A stretch of DNA of 57,630 nucleotides, from assembly GCA_937125395.1 (NCBI GenBank), contig CAKZLI010000031.1, positions 1 through 57,630 on the forward strand, read 5' to 3'. Made by a program: the position numbers and the translations under genes. Every line of letters begins with the position of its first letter. The stretch's first letter is position 1. Below, in pieces: positions 1-9,216 of the stretch. Under the pieces are notes generated by a model that saw only the letters and a program-made list of their open reading frames with translations, did no database searches and was not told the DNA's origin. Source of the stretch: an uncultured Glaciecola sp. Its GTDB lineage: Bacteria; Pseudomonadota; Gammaproteobacteria; Enterobacterales; Alteromonadaceae.

Positions 1-1
1 G

Positions 2-550
2 GGAGTAGGTAATAGTGCGCAAATGCAAATGTACCAGGTGTTATCTGAGGTGTTTGTTGATGCAGGTTACAACACGATGATCGCGACCTTACCGCTCGGT
101 ATACCATCCCCTGATAGTTTAGCCCGCGCAGGTAATTACTGGGCAGAATCACTCAACGGAATTATGAATGCCATCGACAAGAGCAGTCCATATAGCATCG
201 TCTACGCCAGTGGGACTGTCGCGGCAACATTATTATCGTTATACGACACACAACGCCTTCCCCTACCCGATGCGTTAGTCGTTCAAGATGTCTTTTTTGC
301 ACAACACGATGAGAATCAAACACTGCCAGATTTGATGGCACGTTTTCCTAATGCCTTATTGGATTTGTCACAGCATCGACCTAATCGTTGGGCGCAAGCG
401 ACCGTAAAAGCACGCCGTCAAATCCTATATGCACAAGCAAACCGACAAAAAACACACAGGCAACTACACGGGATGCCAATCACTGCCAAACAGCGGTATC
501 TGATATACAAAGAGATGTCGGGCTGGTTCAAGCGATTGGGCTGGTTTTAG
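2..550 (+). CDS. DUF3530-like protein, 5' end outside window
   Basis: The frame stays open to the left edge, so the 175 residues counted from the first internal ATG (base 23) are only the C-terminal part of a longer protein. What is visible looks like the tail of the DUF3530 family, proteins with an alpha/beta-hydrolase-like core. The cues are an N-terminal stretch about finding a route to 'LPLG', a short 'SIVYASG' strand-turn where hydrolases place their nucleophile elbow, and a basic C-terminal region ending in 'GWFKRLGWF'. No catalytic triad can be assigned from this fragment. Function unknown. The family call is from memory of its C-terminal pattern and is moderate in strength. Confidence 0.55.
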   Translation, partial: GVGNSAQMQMYQVLSEVFVDAGYNTMIATLPLGIPSPDSLARAGNYWAESLNGIMNAIDKSSPYSIVYASGTVAATLLSLYDTQRLPLPDALVVQDVFFAQHDENQTLPDLMARFPNALLDLSQHRPNRWAQATVKARRQILYAQANRQKTHRQLHGMPITAKQRYLIYKEMSGWFKRLGWF

Positions 551-646
551 CACTCACAATAGGCTTGATATTTTACTACTAGAGTAAGCAAAAATAAAAA
601 ATCTGACTATACTAAACACAATAACTTGTTAAACGTAAGTGACGGT

Positions 647-988
647 ATGCCTCCCTCCCACCAGATTGAAGAGTTTGTTGACCAAAAATCACAACAATTA
701 CGTTTCTATCTGAACGCTTTTTGGCTGGGTGAATTGCCGCATCAAGAGCTTGAGTATTATTTTTGGGATACCCTAGAGGAATGGAGCTTGGTCAATGCAT
801 CCCCCATCTCTCCGTATTCTCATAAAGAACGGGTCTTCTGGCATATCATGTATCAAATCCACTTTTGGTCAGAACGAGAGTTAGCCAGTAATGTCTGCCT
901 AGGACAGGAATTACATAATTGCCTGCATTATTTATCCGACGAAGCACACCATTATCCATTCGATTGTGTCGGCATCCGACCGCAATAA
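647..988 (+). CDS. Conserved hypothetical protein, 113 aa
   Basis: A small soluble acidic protein rich in aromatic residues, with runs such as 'FYLNAFWLGELPHQELEYY' and a C-terminal 'DCVGIRP'. There is no signal peptide or membrane segment. I chose the ATG at 647. A TTG at 626 in the same frame would add seven residues, but neither start has a good ribosome site. The composition and even codon use look like a real conserved gamma-proteobacterial gene, not a chance frame. I do not recognise a function. It stands between the DUF3530-like gene and ampG with its own short upstream gaps, so no operon link is clear. Confidence 0.6.
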   Translation: MPPSHQIEEFVDQKSQQLRFYLNAFWLGELPHQELEYYFWDTLEEWSLVNASPISPYSHKERVFWHIMYQIHFWSERELASNVCLGQELHNCLHYLSDEAHHYPFDCVGIRPQ

Positions 989-1067
989 GTCTACAACTTC
1001 ACAGCAATAGCGCATTTGCCTTGCTTGATGGTATGATGCGTTAACTTTGTTTCCCTTAGAATACCAT

Positions 1068-2420
1068 ATGACCCACATCTCCAGTCTCCGCAGCGCCCTT
1101 AGTACTTATAAAGATAAACGCTTAATGGCCATTTTTTGCTTAGGTATGGCCAGTGGTTTTCCGTGGGTACTAATTGGTTCAGCAATGACGGCATGGCTCA
1201 AAGAAGAAGGCTTATCACGCAGTGCCATTGGCTTGTTTGGTGTTATTTTTGTCGCGTATTCGATTAATTTTTTATGGTCACCGTTACTGGATCGAATCCA
1301 ACTTCTAAAACTCGGACAACGCCGTGGCTGGATCTTAGTCACTCAACTGTGCATTATTGGTTTGTGTGTCGCAATGGGCTTTGTCAGTCTACCTGGTCAA
1401 CTCTATTGGGTTGCGGTGATTGGGATGGGCATTGCCATAGCATCAGCCACTCAAGACATTGCAATCGATGCATTTCGAGTCGATACGATTATGCGGCATG
1501 AAAAAGCTGCATTATCAGGGGCATCGGCAATGGCTACAGCAGGTTGGTGGACAGGCTATGGTGGCTTAGGTGCGCTCCCTTTTTTCCTAGTGGATTTATC
1601 AGGATTTACGTGGCAAACCTTATATTTTGCTATGGCGGGGATCATGCTGTTATTAACCACGACGGTATTTTGGATCAGTGAGCCACAAACCCATCGTCAA
1701 GCATTTCAAGCCCAGGCCAGTGCTGATTATGCTGATAAACTAACCCTAAATAGCCAACAATGGAGTCATCGGGTGGTAGCTTGGTTAGCGGTGTCTTTAA
1801 TTGAACCCTTTCGCGAATTCTTTCAACGCAACGGCGTCAAGTTAGCCTTATCGATTTTATTGTTTATCTTTTTATTCAAAATTGGCGAGGCCTTTTTAGG
1901 GCGCATGTCGATTGTCTTTTATAAAGAAATTGGCTTTAGTAATACGCAAATAGGCACGTATTCAAAATTACTCAATTGGTGGGTTACCATTATCTTTGCC
2001 GTGATTGGCGGCATGGTCAATATGCGGTACGGAATTTATCGTGGATTGATGGTGGGTGGAATTGCCATGGCAGCAAGCAACATCATGTTTGCATTTATGG
2101 CGATGGTCGGTCCTAATACTGCGTTATTTGCCGCGACGGTGTTTGTTGACGGATTTACCGCGGCGTGGAGCTCGGTCGCCTTGGTGGCGTTTATTTCGTT
2201 ATTATGCAATCAAGCCTTCAGTGCATCTCAATATGCGTTAATGGCCTCGTTAGGTGTCTTTGGACGGACATTATTGGCATCCAGTAGCGGTTATATAGTG
2301 GATAGCTTGGATGGTAATTGGGCGTTATTTTTTGTATTGACGGCGTTGATGGTGATCCCAAGCTTGGTGTTCTTAAGGATAATCAAGGAGCCGATTATGC
2401 GGATGGAAGAGCGGATGTAA
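1068..2420 (+). CDS. ampG: AmpG-family muropeptide permease
   Basis: Major facilitator superfamily inner-membrane transporter of about 450 residues. AmpG proteins import GlcNAc-anhydroMurNAc peptides from the periplasm for cell-wall recycling. Family features visible are 'GMASGFPWVLIGSAMTAW' in helix 1, 'FLWSPLLDR' in the first loop, 'RRGWILVTQ', and 'SATQDIAIDAF' in helix 4, all close to E. coli AmpG. The ATG at 1068 is preferred over an upstream in-frame TTG at 1047 that adds only seven non-family residues. It lies 14 kb from the peptidoglycan-use locus but serves the same metabolism, so this window may hold two inner-membrane entry routes for cell-wall sugars. Confidence 0.85.
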   Translation: MTHISSLRSALSTYKDKRLMAIFCLGMASGFPWVLIGSAMTAWLKEEGLSRSAIGLFGVIFVAYSINFLWSPLLDRIQLLKLGQRRGWILVTQLCIIGLCVAMGFVSLPGQLYWVAVIGMGIAIASATQDIAIDAFRVDTIMRHEKAALSGASAMATAGWWTGYGGLGALPFFLVDLSGFTWQTLYFAMAGIMLLLTTTVFWISEPQTHRQAFQAQASADYADKLTLNSQQWSHRVVAWLAVSLIEPFREFFQRNGVKLALSILLFIFLFKIGEAFLGRMSIVFYKEIGFSNTQIGTYSKLLNWWVTIIFAVIGGMVNMRYGIYRGLMVGGIAMAASNIMFAFMAMVGPNTALFAATVFVDGFTAAWSSVALVAFISLLCNQAFSASQYALMASLGVFGRTLLASSSGYIVDSLDGNWALFFVLTALMVIPSLVFLRIIKEPIMRMEERM

Positions 2421-2472
2421 ACCAACGATAAATGAATCCTAAAGTAAAGTTACAACCCTCAGATAAATAGTG

Positions 2473-2500
2473 TTGATAAAAATTTAGTGCGCACTATACT
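2473..2500 (+). promoter_or_regulatory. Sigma-70 promoter of the ccd genes
   Basis: TTGATA at 2473-2478 and TATACT at 2495-2500 are separated by 16 bases, about 30 bases before the antitoxin start. This is one of the best hexamer pairs in the window. Confidence 0.6.
2485..2496. promoter_or_regulatory. Candidate CcdA operator, 12-bp palindrome
   Basis: TAGTGCGCACTA is a perfect palindrome that sits in the promoter spacer and overlaps the first bases of the -10 element. CcdA-family antitoxins repress their own promoter by binding palindromes, so this is a natural operator. Binding is inferred from position and symmetry only. Confidence 0.45.
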
Positions 2501-2531
2501 ATACGCATAAAAGTACACGCAGGAAAAAGCA

Positions 2532-2756
2532 ATGGCAAGTGTTAAAGAAAAAGTCAGAGTAAACGTCTATATAGATAAAACTGTCATTGAGGATGCAAAG
2601 CGTCTAAGTATCAATCTTAGTAACAGTCTAGAAACAGCGCTAAAGTCAGAGTTGGAAACTAAATGGCTAGAGCGGAATCAACATAAAATTGAAATTTATA
2701 ATCAGAGTATTGCTGTTGATGGCTTACCATTTAATGAAGATGATTTATGCATCTAA
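2532..2756 (+). CDS. ccdA: CcdA-family antitoxin
   Basis: A 74-residue type II antitoxin. The first half ('RVNVYIDKTVIEDAKRL' then 'INLSNSLETAL') matches the ribbon-helix-helix DNA-binding half of CcdA. The second half ('WLERNQHKIEIYNQ' to 'GLPFNEDDLC') matches the toxin-binding tail, which is unstructured until it wraps CcdB. An AGGAAAA ribosome site lies 6 bases before the ATG. In intact modules it neutralises a CcdB gyrase poison and represses its own promoter. The partner here (2773-2949) is much shortened, so the antitoxin may be a leftover, a regulator, or a protection against other CcdB toxins. Confidence 0.8.
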   Translation: MASVKEKVRVNVYIDKTVIEDAKRLSINLSNSLETALKSELETKWLERNQHKIEIYNQSIAVDGLPFNEDDLCI

Positions 2757-2772
2757 TATGGAAGGGCAATAA

Positions 2773-2949
2773 GTGAAGCAATTCGATAAAATAAGTGTTC
2801 CTATTACAATATCGTCCAAGCAATATTTTGTTTGTTTGAACGTAATAGCAACGATCGAATCGAGTACATTAAAAGATTACGTTGATAATAGTTCAGAAAA
2901 TCGAGAGCAACTATTAGCTGCTCACGATGCTTTATTCACTGGAATATAA
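2773..2949 (+). pseudogene. ccdB: Internally deleted ccdB toxin remnant
   Basis: Sixteen bases after ccdA, a GTG with a GAAGGG site upstream opens a 58-residue frame. It begins 'MKQFDKISVP', like a CcdB N-terminus, and ends 'REQLLAAHDALFTGI', like the CcdB C-terminus ('LFTGI' ends many chromosomal CcdBs). The CcdB family is about 100 residues, so some 40-45 residues of the N-terminal half are missing while frame is kept. The deleted part holds core strands of the SH3-like fold, so gyrase poisoning is unlikely. The C-terminal helix that contacts gyrase and CcdA is retained, so the fragment might still bind antitoxin. The homology is read by eye. Confidence 0.65.
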
Positions 2950-2975
2950 AAATAACTATTACCCAGCCAGCATAG

Positions 2976-3827
2976 CTACACCGCAAAAGGATAAGCTATT
3001 GCCTCGTGACATTCATACCCTTCGACCGTGAAATCATCTCGAGTAACCCAAGTTTCGATGTCTTTTAAAGATTTAATCTCAGGATTAATCGTTAATTTAG
3101 GCGCTGCAAAAGGTTCACGTTTTAGCTGCACATCACGCATCAATTCAAGCTGATCTTCATAAATATGGGCATTAACAATTTTATGATATGCCTTACCTGG
3201 TTTATGACCAGTAATTTGCGCCATCAGAGCCAATAAAACAAAAACTTGGACTTGGTTAAAATTAATTCCCAATGGAATATCCGCACTGCGCTGCATACTA
3301 TTGAGATATAATTTACCGCCAAGTAATGAAAAGTGATGCGTGTGCATACATGGACGTAAACAGCCCATTGCAAATTCACCCGGGTTGTAGAATGTTAAGA
3401 TCTCACCGCGATCATCGACCCCACGAGACAAATCATCGACGATTTTTTGTAATTGGTCCAGCGTAGAGCCATCGCTACGTTGCCAAGCTCGACCTTGCAC
3501 ACCATACACCCGCCCCATATCATCTTCACCTTTACGATGAGGATTATTAAGCCATGCTTGGTTTTCATTGGCATTCGCGTTCCACGTATTGCAACCTATT
3601 GCCCGAAAATCAGCAGCATTATCATAACCGCGAAGATAACCGAGTAATTCTGCAATCGCCGCCTTGTAAAAGCTCTTACGCGTCGTAACCAACGGAAATT
3701 CATTATTCTCAACATCATATTCCAGATCCGCATTAATCAAGGTCAAACAACGTTTGCCTGTGCGCTCATTGGCGACCCATTCTCCTTCATCAATGATGCG
3801 TTGACATAAATCTTCATATTGTCTCAT
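2976..3827 (-). CDS. thyA: Thymidylate synthase
   Basis: Makes dTMP from dUMP with methylenetetrahydrofolate in the cytoplasm. The 283 residues contain the nucleophile Cys160 in '[12 protein letters not shown]', the dUMP-binding '[16 protein letters not shown]', and the folate-end motif 'HIYEDQL'. It is about 20 residues longer than the 264-residue E. coli enzyme because of an insert around 85-110 ('[19 protein letters not shown]'), a form common in marine gamma-proteobacteria. An AAAGGCGG ribosome site stands before the ATG. It follows lgt by 15 bases, as in E. coli and many relatives, and is probably the last gene of the rppH-ptsP-TSUP-lgt-thyA series. Confidence 0.95.
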   Translation of the reverse strand: MRQYEDLCQRIIDEGEWVANERTGKRCLTLINADLEYDVENNEFPLVTTRKSFYKAAIAELLGYLRGYDNAADFRAIGCNTWNANANENQAWLNNPHRKGEDDMGRVYGVQGRAWQRSDGSTLDQLQKIVDDLSRGVDDRGEILTFYNPGEFAMGCLRPCMHTHHFSLLGGKLYLNSMQRSADIPLGINFNQVQVFVLLALMAQITGHKPGKAYHKIVNAHIYEDQLELMRDVQLKREPFAAPKLTINPEIKSLKDIETWVTRDDFTVEGYECHEAIAYPFAV

Positions 3828-3842
3828 ATGATGCCGCCTTTC

Positions 3843-4664
3843 TTATTTTAGTGCTGATGTGTTAACAGAATATGCACGATAGATGATAACACAACCTAAT
3901 ACAATCATCGGCAAGCTTAAGAGTTGACCTTGTGATAAACCAGAAGAATATAACCCTAAATGGGCATCCGGTTGACGGAAGAATTCAACGATAAATCGAA
4001 ATACGCCATATCCAGATAAGAATACACCGCCAACCGCACCAACAGGCCTAGGAGTGCGTGAAAATAGCCACACCAGTGCAAATAACGCAACACCTTCAAG
4101 TGCAAATTGATATAACTGTGATGGATGTCGTGGCAGGCGATCAGGATCGGTAGACGCAAAAATCACAGCCCAAGGCATATCTGTTGTGCGCCCCCACAGC
4201 TCTCCATTGATAAAGTTACCTATACGCCCAGCACCTAATCCAATCGGTACTAATGGCGCCACAAAATCACCGACAGCCAAAAATGACGTGTTATGCTTAC
4301 GAGCAAACAACCAAATCGCTATCAACACGCCAATTAGCCCACCATGGAATGACATGCCACCGGTCCAGATTTTGAATATATATAACGGGTCAGATAAAAA
4401 ATACTCAAACTGATAAAACAACACGTAACCTAATCGGCCGCCTAAAATCACGCCCATGAATCCCCAAAATAGTAGATCTCCCAGATCATCCACAGACCAA
4501 TTAGTGCGGGCTAAACGCTGCTTCGCCAAAAAATACGCCGCAATAAAGCCAACTAAATACATCATTCCATACCAGCGAACAGCTAATGGACCAATAGCAA
4601 AAATAACTGGGTCGATGTTAGCAAACACCCAATAATTTGGTTCTGACACAAGAGGTTGAAGCAT
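3843..4664 (-). CDS. lgt: Prolipoprotein diacylglyceryl transferase
   Basis: Inner-membrane enzyme that adds diacylglycerol from phosphatidylglycerol to the lipobox cysteine of prolipoproteins. The 273 residues carry the signature '[17 protein letters not shown]' with its essential Arg, plus '[11 protein letters not shown]' and 'RHPSQLYQ', among about seven membrane segments. I place the start at the ATG at 4664 ('[12 protein letters not shown]'), two bases after the upstream gene, with AGGAAT about 10 bases before it. The longer open frame to 4760 overlaps the TSUP gene and adds residues unlike the family. Several lipoproteins in this window (NamZ, DUF885, AmiD-YfeW, PCuAC) need this enzyme. 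Confidence 0.95.
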   Translation of the reverse strand: MLQPLVSEPNYWVFANIDPVIFAIGPLAVRWYGMMYLVGFIAAYFLAKQRLARTNWSVDDLGDLLFWGFMGVILGGRLGYVLFYQFEYFLSDPLYIFKIWTGGMSFHGGLIGVLIAIWLFARKHNTSFLAVGDFVAPLVPIGLGAGRIGNFINGELWGRTTDMPWAVIFASTDPDRLPRHPSQLYQFALEGVALFALVWLFSRTPRPVGAVGGVFLSGYGVFRFIVEFFRQPDAHLGLYSSGLSQGQLLSLPMIVLGCVIIYRAYSVNTSALK

Positions 4665-4666
4665 TG

Positions 4667-5473
4667 TTAAATAATTCCTATAAGCATGCGAACACTGACA
4701 CACACCAAAAATAACGCAAATACACGTTTCAGTTTTTGTGTATCCATAGATTGTCCCCACCGGGCACCAATAGGCGCGGTAAAAACTGAGCTGAGTACTA
4801 TACCTAATGTTGCAGGTAAATATACATATCCAAGAGAATATTGTGGTAAATCAGGCACCGACCAACCGGTAAATACAAAACTACTGGTACCAAATACGGC
4901 AATAATCAAGCCACTGACTGCGGCACACCCGATTGCTTTGCGCATATTTATTTGAAAAAATATCAATAAAGGAACCAGTATTGCACCGCCACCAATCCCC
5001 ATTAGCGCTGAGATGAAGCCGGTAATTAACCCAGCAATCACCAAAATCACATTGTTTGCTGCGTATTGTGAAGCGGATTTTTTACCAAAGATCATATACA
5101 GCGCCACCAAGATTACTAGTACAGCAAAAATAATCTTGAGCACCAATCCATCCAATGCACTAGCAATATAGCCACCTGAGGTTGCACCTATAGCAATCCC
5201 CAATCCTGTAAAAAGAATAATTTGTTTATCCAAATTACCCAACTGCCAGTGCGCTCTAGATGAGGATAATCCAGTTAAAATAATCGTCGATAATGAGGTG
5301 GCTATGGCAATCGTAATTGCATCAAATGGGCTTATTCCTAAAAAATAACTGAGTAAATAAGTCAATGCAGGTACGACAATTAATCCACCGCCAATGCCGA
5401 GCATACCAGCACAGATACCGACAATACTGCCCAGCGCAATACAAATCACAAAAATATTTAAATCGGGTGTCAT
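4667..5473 (-). CDS. TSUP-family (TauE/SafE) membrane transporter
   Basis: A 268-residue membrane protein with about eight segments in two similar halves. Each half opens with a glycine-rich 'GxLGIGGG' motif ('[15 protein letters not shown]' near 25 and '[15 protein letters not shown]' near 160), the hallmark of the TauE/SafE sulfite/organosulfur exporter family. The substrate cannot be read from sequence. The gene lies between ptsP and lgt with gaps of 24 and 2 bases, an arrangement common in Alteromonadales, so it is probably co-transcribed. Confidence 0.85.
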   Translation of the reverse strand: MTPDLNIFVICIALGSIVGICAGMLGIGGGLIVVPALTYLLSYFLGISPFDAITIAIATSLSTIILTGLSSSRAHWQLGNLDKQIILFTGLGIAIGATSGGYIASALDGLVLKIIFAVLVILVALYMIFGKKSASQYAANNVILVIAGLITGFISALMGIGGGAILVPLLIFFQINMRKAIGCAAVSGLIIAVFGTSSFVFTGWSVPDLPQYSLGYVYLPATLGIVLSSVFTAPIGARWGQSMDTQKLKRVFALFLVCVSVRMLIGII

Positions 5474-5497
5474 ATCGTCTCTGTTGTTTTCAATACG

Positions 5498-7780
5498 TTA
5501 ACCGCCGGCACGGACTAATCCGCCGAGGCCATGGGTTTCTAAAAATAAATCTACACGCATTTTAATTGCATTGGGATCATCCAGCGCACTGACTTCACTC
5601 CATAATTGCTGAGCGTGATGAAGTTCAATACTGCGAATAACCCAGTTAATTTTACGCACACTATGTGCGTTCATACTGAGCTTTTGATAGCCCATCGCCA
5701 TCAACAAGACCACTCCGGCAGGATCTCCGGCTAATTCTCCACATACTGTGATTGGTTTGTGGAGCATTAACGCCTGTTGTGCAATCTGTTGCAGTACCGT
5801 CAACACGGCAGGATGAAAGCTGTTATACAAAGATGAGACACGCGAATTATTGCGATCCACCGCTAATAAATACTGCGTTAAGTCATTACTGCCCACTGAG
5901 AAAAAATCAACATGTTGCGCTAATTGAGGTAACTGATATACCGCTGCAGGCACTTCGATCATAATACCAATTTTGGGCATCATTAGGTTTGAATATGCGT
6001 CGTTAGATTCTTCTTTGACTTCATAAAATGCTTGTTTAAGTAAGCGTTTAGCTTCTTTTACTTCACTCAATGAGGTGATCATCGGAAGCATAATTTGTAA
6101 ATTAGTATACTCTTCACTTGCCCTAATCATCGCGCGCGCTTGGACTAAGAATATTTCGGGTTGATCTAACGTTAAGCGTATTCCACGCCAACCCAAAAAC
6201 GGATTATCTTCAACAATCGGAAAGTATGCCAAGGGTTTATCCCCCCCAACATCCAATGTGCGCATCGTAATCGCCTTCGTCGGATGTGACTGCAGAATAC
6301 TGCGGTACAGTTCATACTGTTCTTGCTCCGGAGGAAAATGATCACGTTGCATAAACGGAATTTCGGTGCGATATAAACCCACCCCTTTGATGTTATCGTT
6401 ATCTGCCAATTCATGCTTAACGGATAATCCGGCATTAACATATAAGGACATAGCATGGTTATCGAGGGTTATCGAGGGTTCATTACCCAGCGCATCGATT
6501 TTGGCTGATAAGGCGTGCTCTTCATTGATTAAACGGGCAAATTCTTGGGCTTGTAATTGTTCTGGCGATATCGTGATAACACCGGCATAGCCATCAATCA
6601 GTAACATTTTGCCATCCAGCAATGAAGGCAATACTGACGTGACCCCCATGATAGCTGGGATCCCCAACGCCCTTGCCAAAATGGCCGCATGTGAATTTTG
6701 CGAACCATGAATTGAAAGCACCCCTTGCAGTCTCTCACTGGGGCACTCAGCTAACATCGAAGCGGTGATCTCATCAGCCACTAAGATAAACGATTCTTCC
6801 GGAAACGTGTTCGTCTGTTGCAATGGATTAAGAATGTAGCCCAAGATGCGATTTGATAAATCAATGATATCCACCGCACGTTCTTGCATATATGGATCTT
6901 GCATCGCTTTAAATCGGGCTGCATATTCTTCAATGACTATTTTAAGACTCGTCGCCGCATTCCATCCTAATTTAATGTGGTGCTCAACTTCTCGACCCAA
7001 ACTATTTGCATCCAATAATTGGTCGTACATCGTAAATATCGCTTTGATATCATCCGGTAATGAATCATCTAAGCCGTGGGATAGCAACGCAACCTCTTCA
7101 CGCGTTTTACTCACTGCACAGCGGTATAAGCTAATTTCATGGGCTTCATCTTGGTGTTGCCGATTGACTAACGTTGACAGAAGTATCTGTTTATCCCACA
7201 CAAAGCCCTGTCCCATTGCCAGTCCACTTGATCCTGGGACGCCATTAATGGACTGCTGCCCCGATGGTAATGCCATGCCTTCTGATTTAATTAACTCATC
7301 GAGCATGTCTGCATTTGCAATTTCTAATGCTATTTGAGTGGCAAGGGTAACTAAAAACGCCTCTTCATCTTGAGAAAACTGCCGCTGCGCTTGTTGCTGC
7401 ATTGTCATCACACCCAGCACTTTGCGTTGATATATTATCGGTGTGCCCAAAAAAGCATGATAGGATTCTTCTTTTACTTCTGGGTAGTGTTTAAAACGAG
7501 GATGCTGATGTGCATTTTCTATATTTAAAGGCTCTTCACGCTGCCCAACTAAGCCGATCAATCCTTCAGAAAAACCAATGCACACTTGACCGACTGCAGC
7601 TGGGTCCAATCCATTCGTGGCGGTTAACACAAAATGTTGTTGTTCATAGTTGGCCAGATATATTGAGCATGAGTCGACTTGCATCGCTGCTTTGACCAAT
7701 GTCACTAAACGATTTAATGCGGCCTCTAATCCTGGCGTACGACTGACTTCTTGAACGATCTGTTTGAGCGTCGTTAACAT
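5498..7780 (-). CDS. ptsP: PEP-protein phosphotransferase PtsP (enzyme I-Ntr)
   Basis: First enzyme of the nitrogen phosphotransfer chain. It autophosphorylates from PEP and passes phosphate to NPr and EIIA-Ntr, which adjust potassium, nitrogen and envelope responses. The 760 residues run as an N-terminal GAF domain (about 1-165), the HPr-binding and swivelling domain with the active His364 in 'HGSQNSHAAILARALG', and the PEP-binding barrel with 'GLYRTEIPFM', 'MRTLDVGGDKP', 'PKIGIMIEVPAA', 'SVGSNDLTQY' and the acid-base Cys in 'TVCGELAGD'. The GAF domain separates it from sugar enzyme I. It follows rppH by 55 bases, the standard gamma-proteobacterial pairing. Confidence 0.95.
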   Translation of the reverse strand: MLTTLKQIVQEVSRTPGLEAALNRLVTLVKAAMQVDSCSIYLANYEQQHFVLTATNGLDPAAVGQVCIGFSEGLIGLVGQREEPLNIENAHQHPRFKHYPEVKEESYHAFLGTPIIYQRKVLGVMTMQQQAQRQFSQDEEAFLVTLATQIALEIANADMLDELIKSEGMALPSGQQSINGVPGSSGLAMGQGFVWDKQILLSTLVNRQHQDEAHEISLYRCAVSKTREEVALLSHGLDDSLPDDIKAIFTMYDQLLDANSLGREVEHHIKLGWNAATSLKIVIEEYAARFKAMQDPYMQERAVDIIDLSNRILGYILNPLQQTNTFPEESFILVADEITASMLAECPSERLQGVLSIHGSQNSHAAILARALGIPAIMGVTSVLPSLLDGKMLLIDGYAGVITISPEQLQAQEFARLINEEHALSAKIDALGNEPSITLDNHAMSLYVNAGLSVKHELADNDNIKGVGLYRTEIPFMQRDHFPPEQEQYELYRSILQSHPTKAITMRTLDVGGDKPLAYFPIVEDNPFLGWRGIRLTLDQPEIFLVQARAMIRASEEYTNLQIMLPMITSLSEVKEAKRLLKQAFYEVKEESNDAYSNLMMPKIGIMIEVPAAVYQLPQLAQHVDFFSVGSNDLTQYLLAVDRNNSRVSSLYNSFHPAVLTVLQQIAQQALMLHKPITVCGELAGDPAGVVLLMAMGYQKLSMNAHSVRKINWVIRSIELHHAQQLWSEVSALDDPNAIKMRVDLFLETHGLGGLVRAGG

Positions 7781-7835
7781 ATGGATTTGCTCTCCATGAA
7801 TCCGATTGCATTTTCCTGAACAATGAATCGTGAGA

Positions 7836-8438
7836 TTAACTTTGCGGTTTTCTTTTACGTCTTGATTTGTGTTTGCGCTGGCCTTGGTTATGACTATTTT
7901 TTGATTGAGTTGATTTGTTTTTTGGGCCAGAACGCACCTGACCTTGTTTTACGCTAGACTTTAATCCGACAAACACAAAGGGTAAAAGCTCTTTTAGTGC
8001 TCGACGGTAAACTTCACGCTTAAAGGACACCACATTGCGAATGGGATACCAATAACTAGTCCAGCGCCAATCGTCAAATTCAGGGTGTGAAGAATGCAGC
8101 ACATCAACATCTTGTTCGTCACAGACTAAACGTAACAAATACCATTTTTGTTTTTGACCAATACAAACCGGTTCAGTTCCTGAACGGATTAAACGTTTGG
8201 GTAATTTGTAGCGGATCCAATTTCGGGTAACCCCTAGCAGTTCCACATCAGCAGGTTTAAGACCTACTTCTTCATGCAATTCTCGATACATTGCCTGCTC
8301 AGGGTTTTCGCCTTGATCAATCCCACCTTGTGGAAATTGCCATGAATGTTGGCCGTAACGACGCGCCCAAAACACCTGCCCCTGTTTATTGCAGATTATG
8401 ATACCGACATTGGCACGGAATCCTTCAGCATCTATCAC
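7836..8438 (-). CDS. rppH: RNA pyrophosphohydrolase RppH with basic tail
   Basis: Nudix hydrolase that removes pyrophosphate from 5'-triphosphorylated RNA and so starts RNase E-dependent mRNA decay. The Nudix box is '[23 protein letters not shown]' in two parts around residues 38-60, preceded by the conserved '[14 protein letters not shown]'. The start is a GTG at 8438, matching the 'MIDxxG(F/Y)RxNVG' N-terminus of the family. After about residue 162 comes a Lys/Arg/Ser/Gln-rich tail ending '[12 protein letters not shown]' that looks disordered and is absent from E. coli RppH (176 residues). It may aid RNA or partner binding; this is inference. Confidence 0.93.
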   Translation of the reverse strand: MIDAEGFRANVGIIICNKQGQVFWARRYGQHSWQFPQGGIDQGENPEQAMYRELHEEVGLKPADVELLGVTRNWIRYKLPKRLIRSGTEPVCIGQKQKWYLLRLVCDEQDVDVLHSSHPEFDDWRWTSYWYPIRNVVSFKREVYRRALKELLPFVFVGLKSSVKQGQVRSGPKNKSTQSKNSHNQGQRKHKSRRKRKPQS

Positions 8439-8469
8439 TTGGAGACCAATTCGGTGAATGTTTAATATG

Positions 8470-8497
8470 TTGACATTCTTTCATAAACCGCTATCTT
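8470..8497 (+). promoter_or_regulatory. Promoter of mutH
   Basis: A perfect TTGACA at 8470-8475 and TATCTT at 8492-8497 are separated by 16 bases in the 94-base gap between divergent rppH and mutH, 35 bases before the mutH ATG. Confidence 0.5.
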
Positions 8498-8532
8498 TTC
8501 CTAGCAATAACTGACACTTAAGTAATAAATAA

Positions 8533-9216
8533 ATGACCCGTATACCACCTAATAGCCCGCCCATCTCTGTACAAGCCCTATTTGATCGAGCCGAGGGGAT
8601 TGCCGGTCGCACCTTAGGTGAGCTAGGGGCTGACGCAAATATCGTCGTCCCCGAGCATTTTAAACAACACAAAGGCTTTACCGGACAACTTTTAGAGTTA
8701 TGGTTAGGTGCAACTGCAGGGTCTAAGCAACAACAAGATTTTCCCGACTTAGGTATCGAGCTTAAGACGATCCCCATTGACCATCAAGGTAAAGTATTAG
8801 AAACCACCTATGTATGCTACGTTCATTTGCTCAGTCATATTGCTGAACAGTGGCACACGAGTGCTGTGCGCAATAAGTTAGGACAAGTTTTGTTTATTCC
8901 TGTGATCGGTGAACGGGCAATACCACCAGCACAACGCACTGTCGGCATGCCAATATTGTGGCAACCTAATGATCAAGAAAAAGCGATTTTGCAACAAGAT
9001 TGGGAAGAATTGATGGAGCAGATTAGTTTAGGTCAGATTGAATCGATTACATCAAAGTTAGGAGAAGCATTGCATATCAGACCCAAAGCAGCCAATGGTG
9101 AGGCTCTCACCGATGCCATTGGCGCTAGCGGACAAATCATACAAACTCGACCGCGGGGTTTTTATTTACGAAAAAATTTCACGCAATCGCTGCTAAATCG
9201 TGCGTTTGACTTATAG
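8533..9216 (+). CDS. mutH: DNA mismatch repair endonuclease MutH
   Basis: Cuts the unmethylated strand at hemimethylated GATC after MutS-MutL activation. The 227 residues show the active-site D-E-x-K arrangement in 'DFPDLGIELKT' (Asp72, Glu76, Lys78), the N-terminal 'AEGIAGRTLGELG', and 'FKGFTGQLLE'-like sequence near residue 50. The size equals E. coli MutH (229). A MutH implies a Dam methyltransferase elsewhere in the genome, since MutH is confined to Dam-using gamma-proteobacteria. Its last six bases overlap the end of the small minus-strand gene that follows. Confidence 0.95.
   Translation: MTRIPPNSPPISVQALFDRAEGIAGRTLGELGADANIVVPEHFKQHKGFTGQLLELWLGATAGSKQQQDFPDLGIELKTIPIDHQGKVLETTYVCYVHLLSHIAEQWHTSAVRNKLGQVLFIPVIGERAIPPAQRTVGMPILWQPNDQEKAILQQDWEELMEQISLGQIESITSKLGEALHIRPKAANGEALTDAIGASGQIIQTRPRGFYLRKNFTQSLLNRAFDL

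Noticed and set aside
4665..4760. Longer lgt start giving a 305-residue protein
   Set aside because: The extra 32 residues overlap the TSUP gene and do not resemble Lgt; the ATG at 4664 with AGGAAT fits the family.
6461..6480. Perfect 10-bp tandem duplication (ATCGAGGGTT twice) inside ptsP
   Set aside because: A recent 10-bp duplication would break the frame, but ptsP reads through with normal family sequence, so it is a coincidence of coding sequence.
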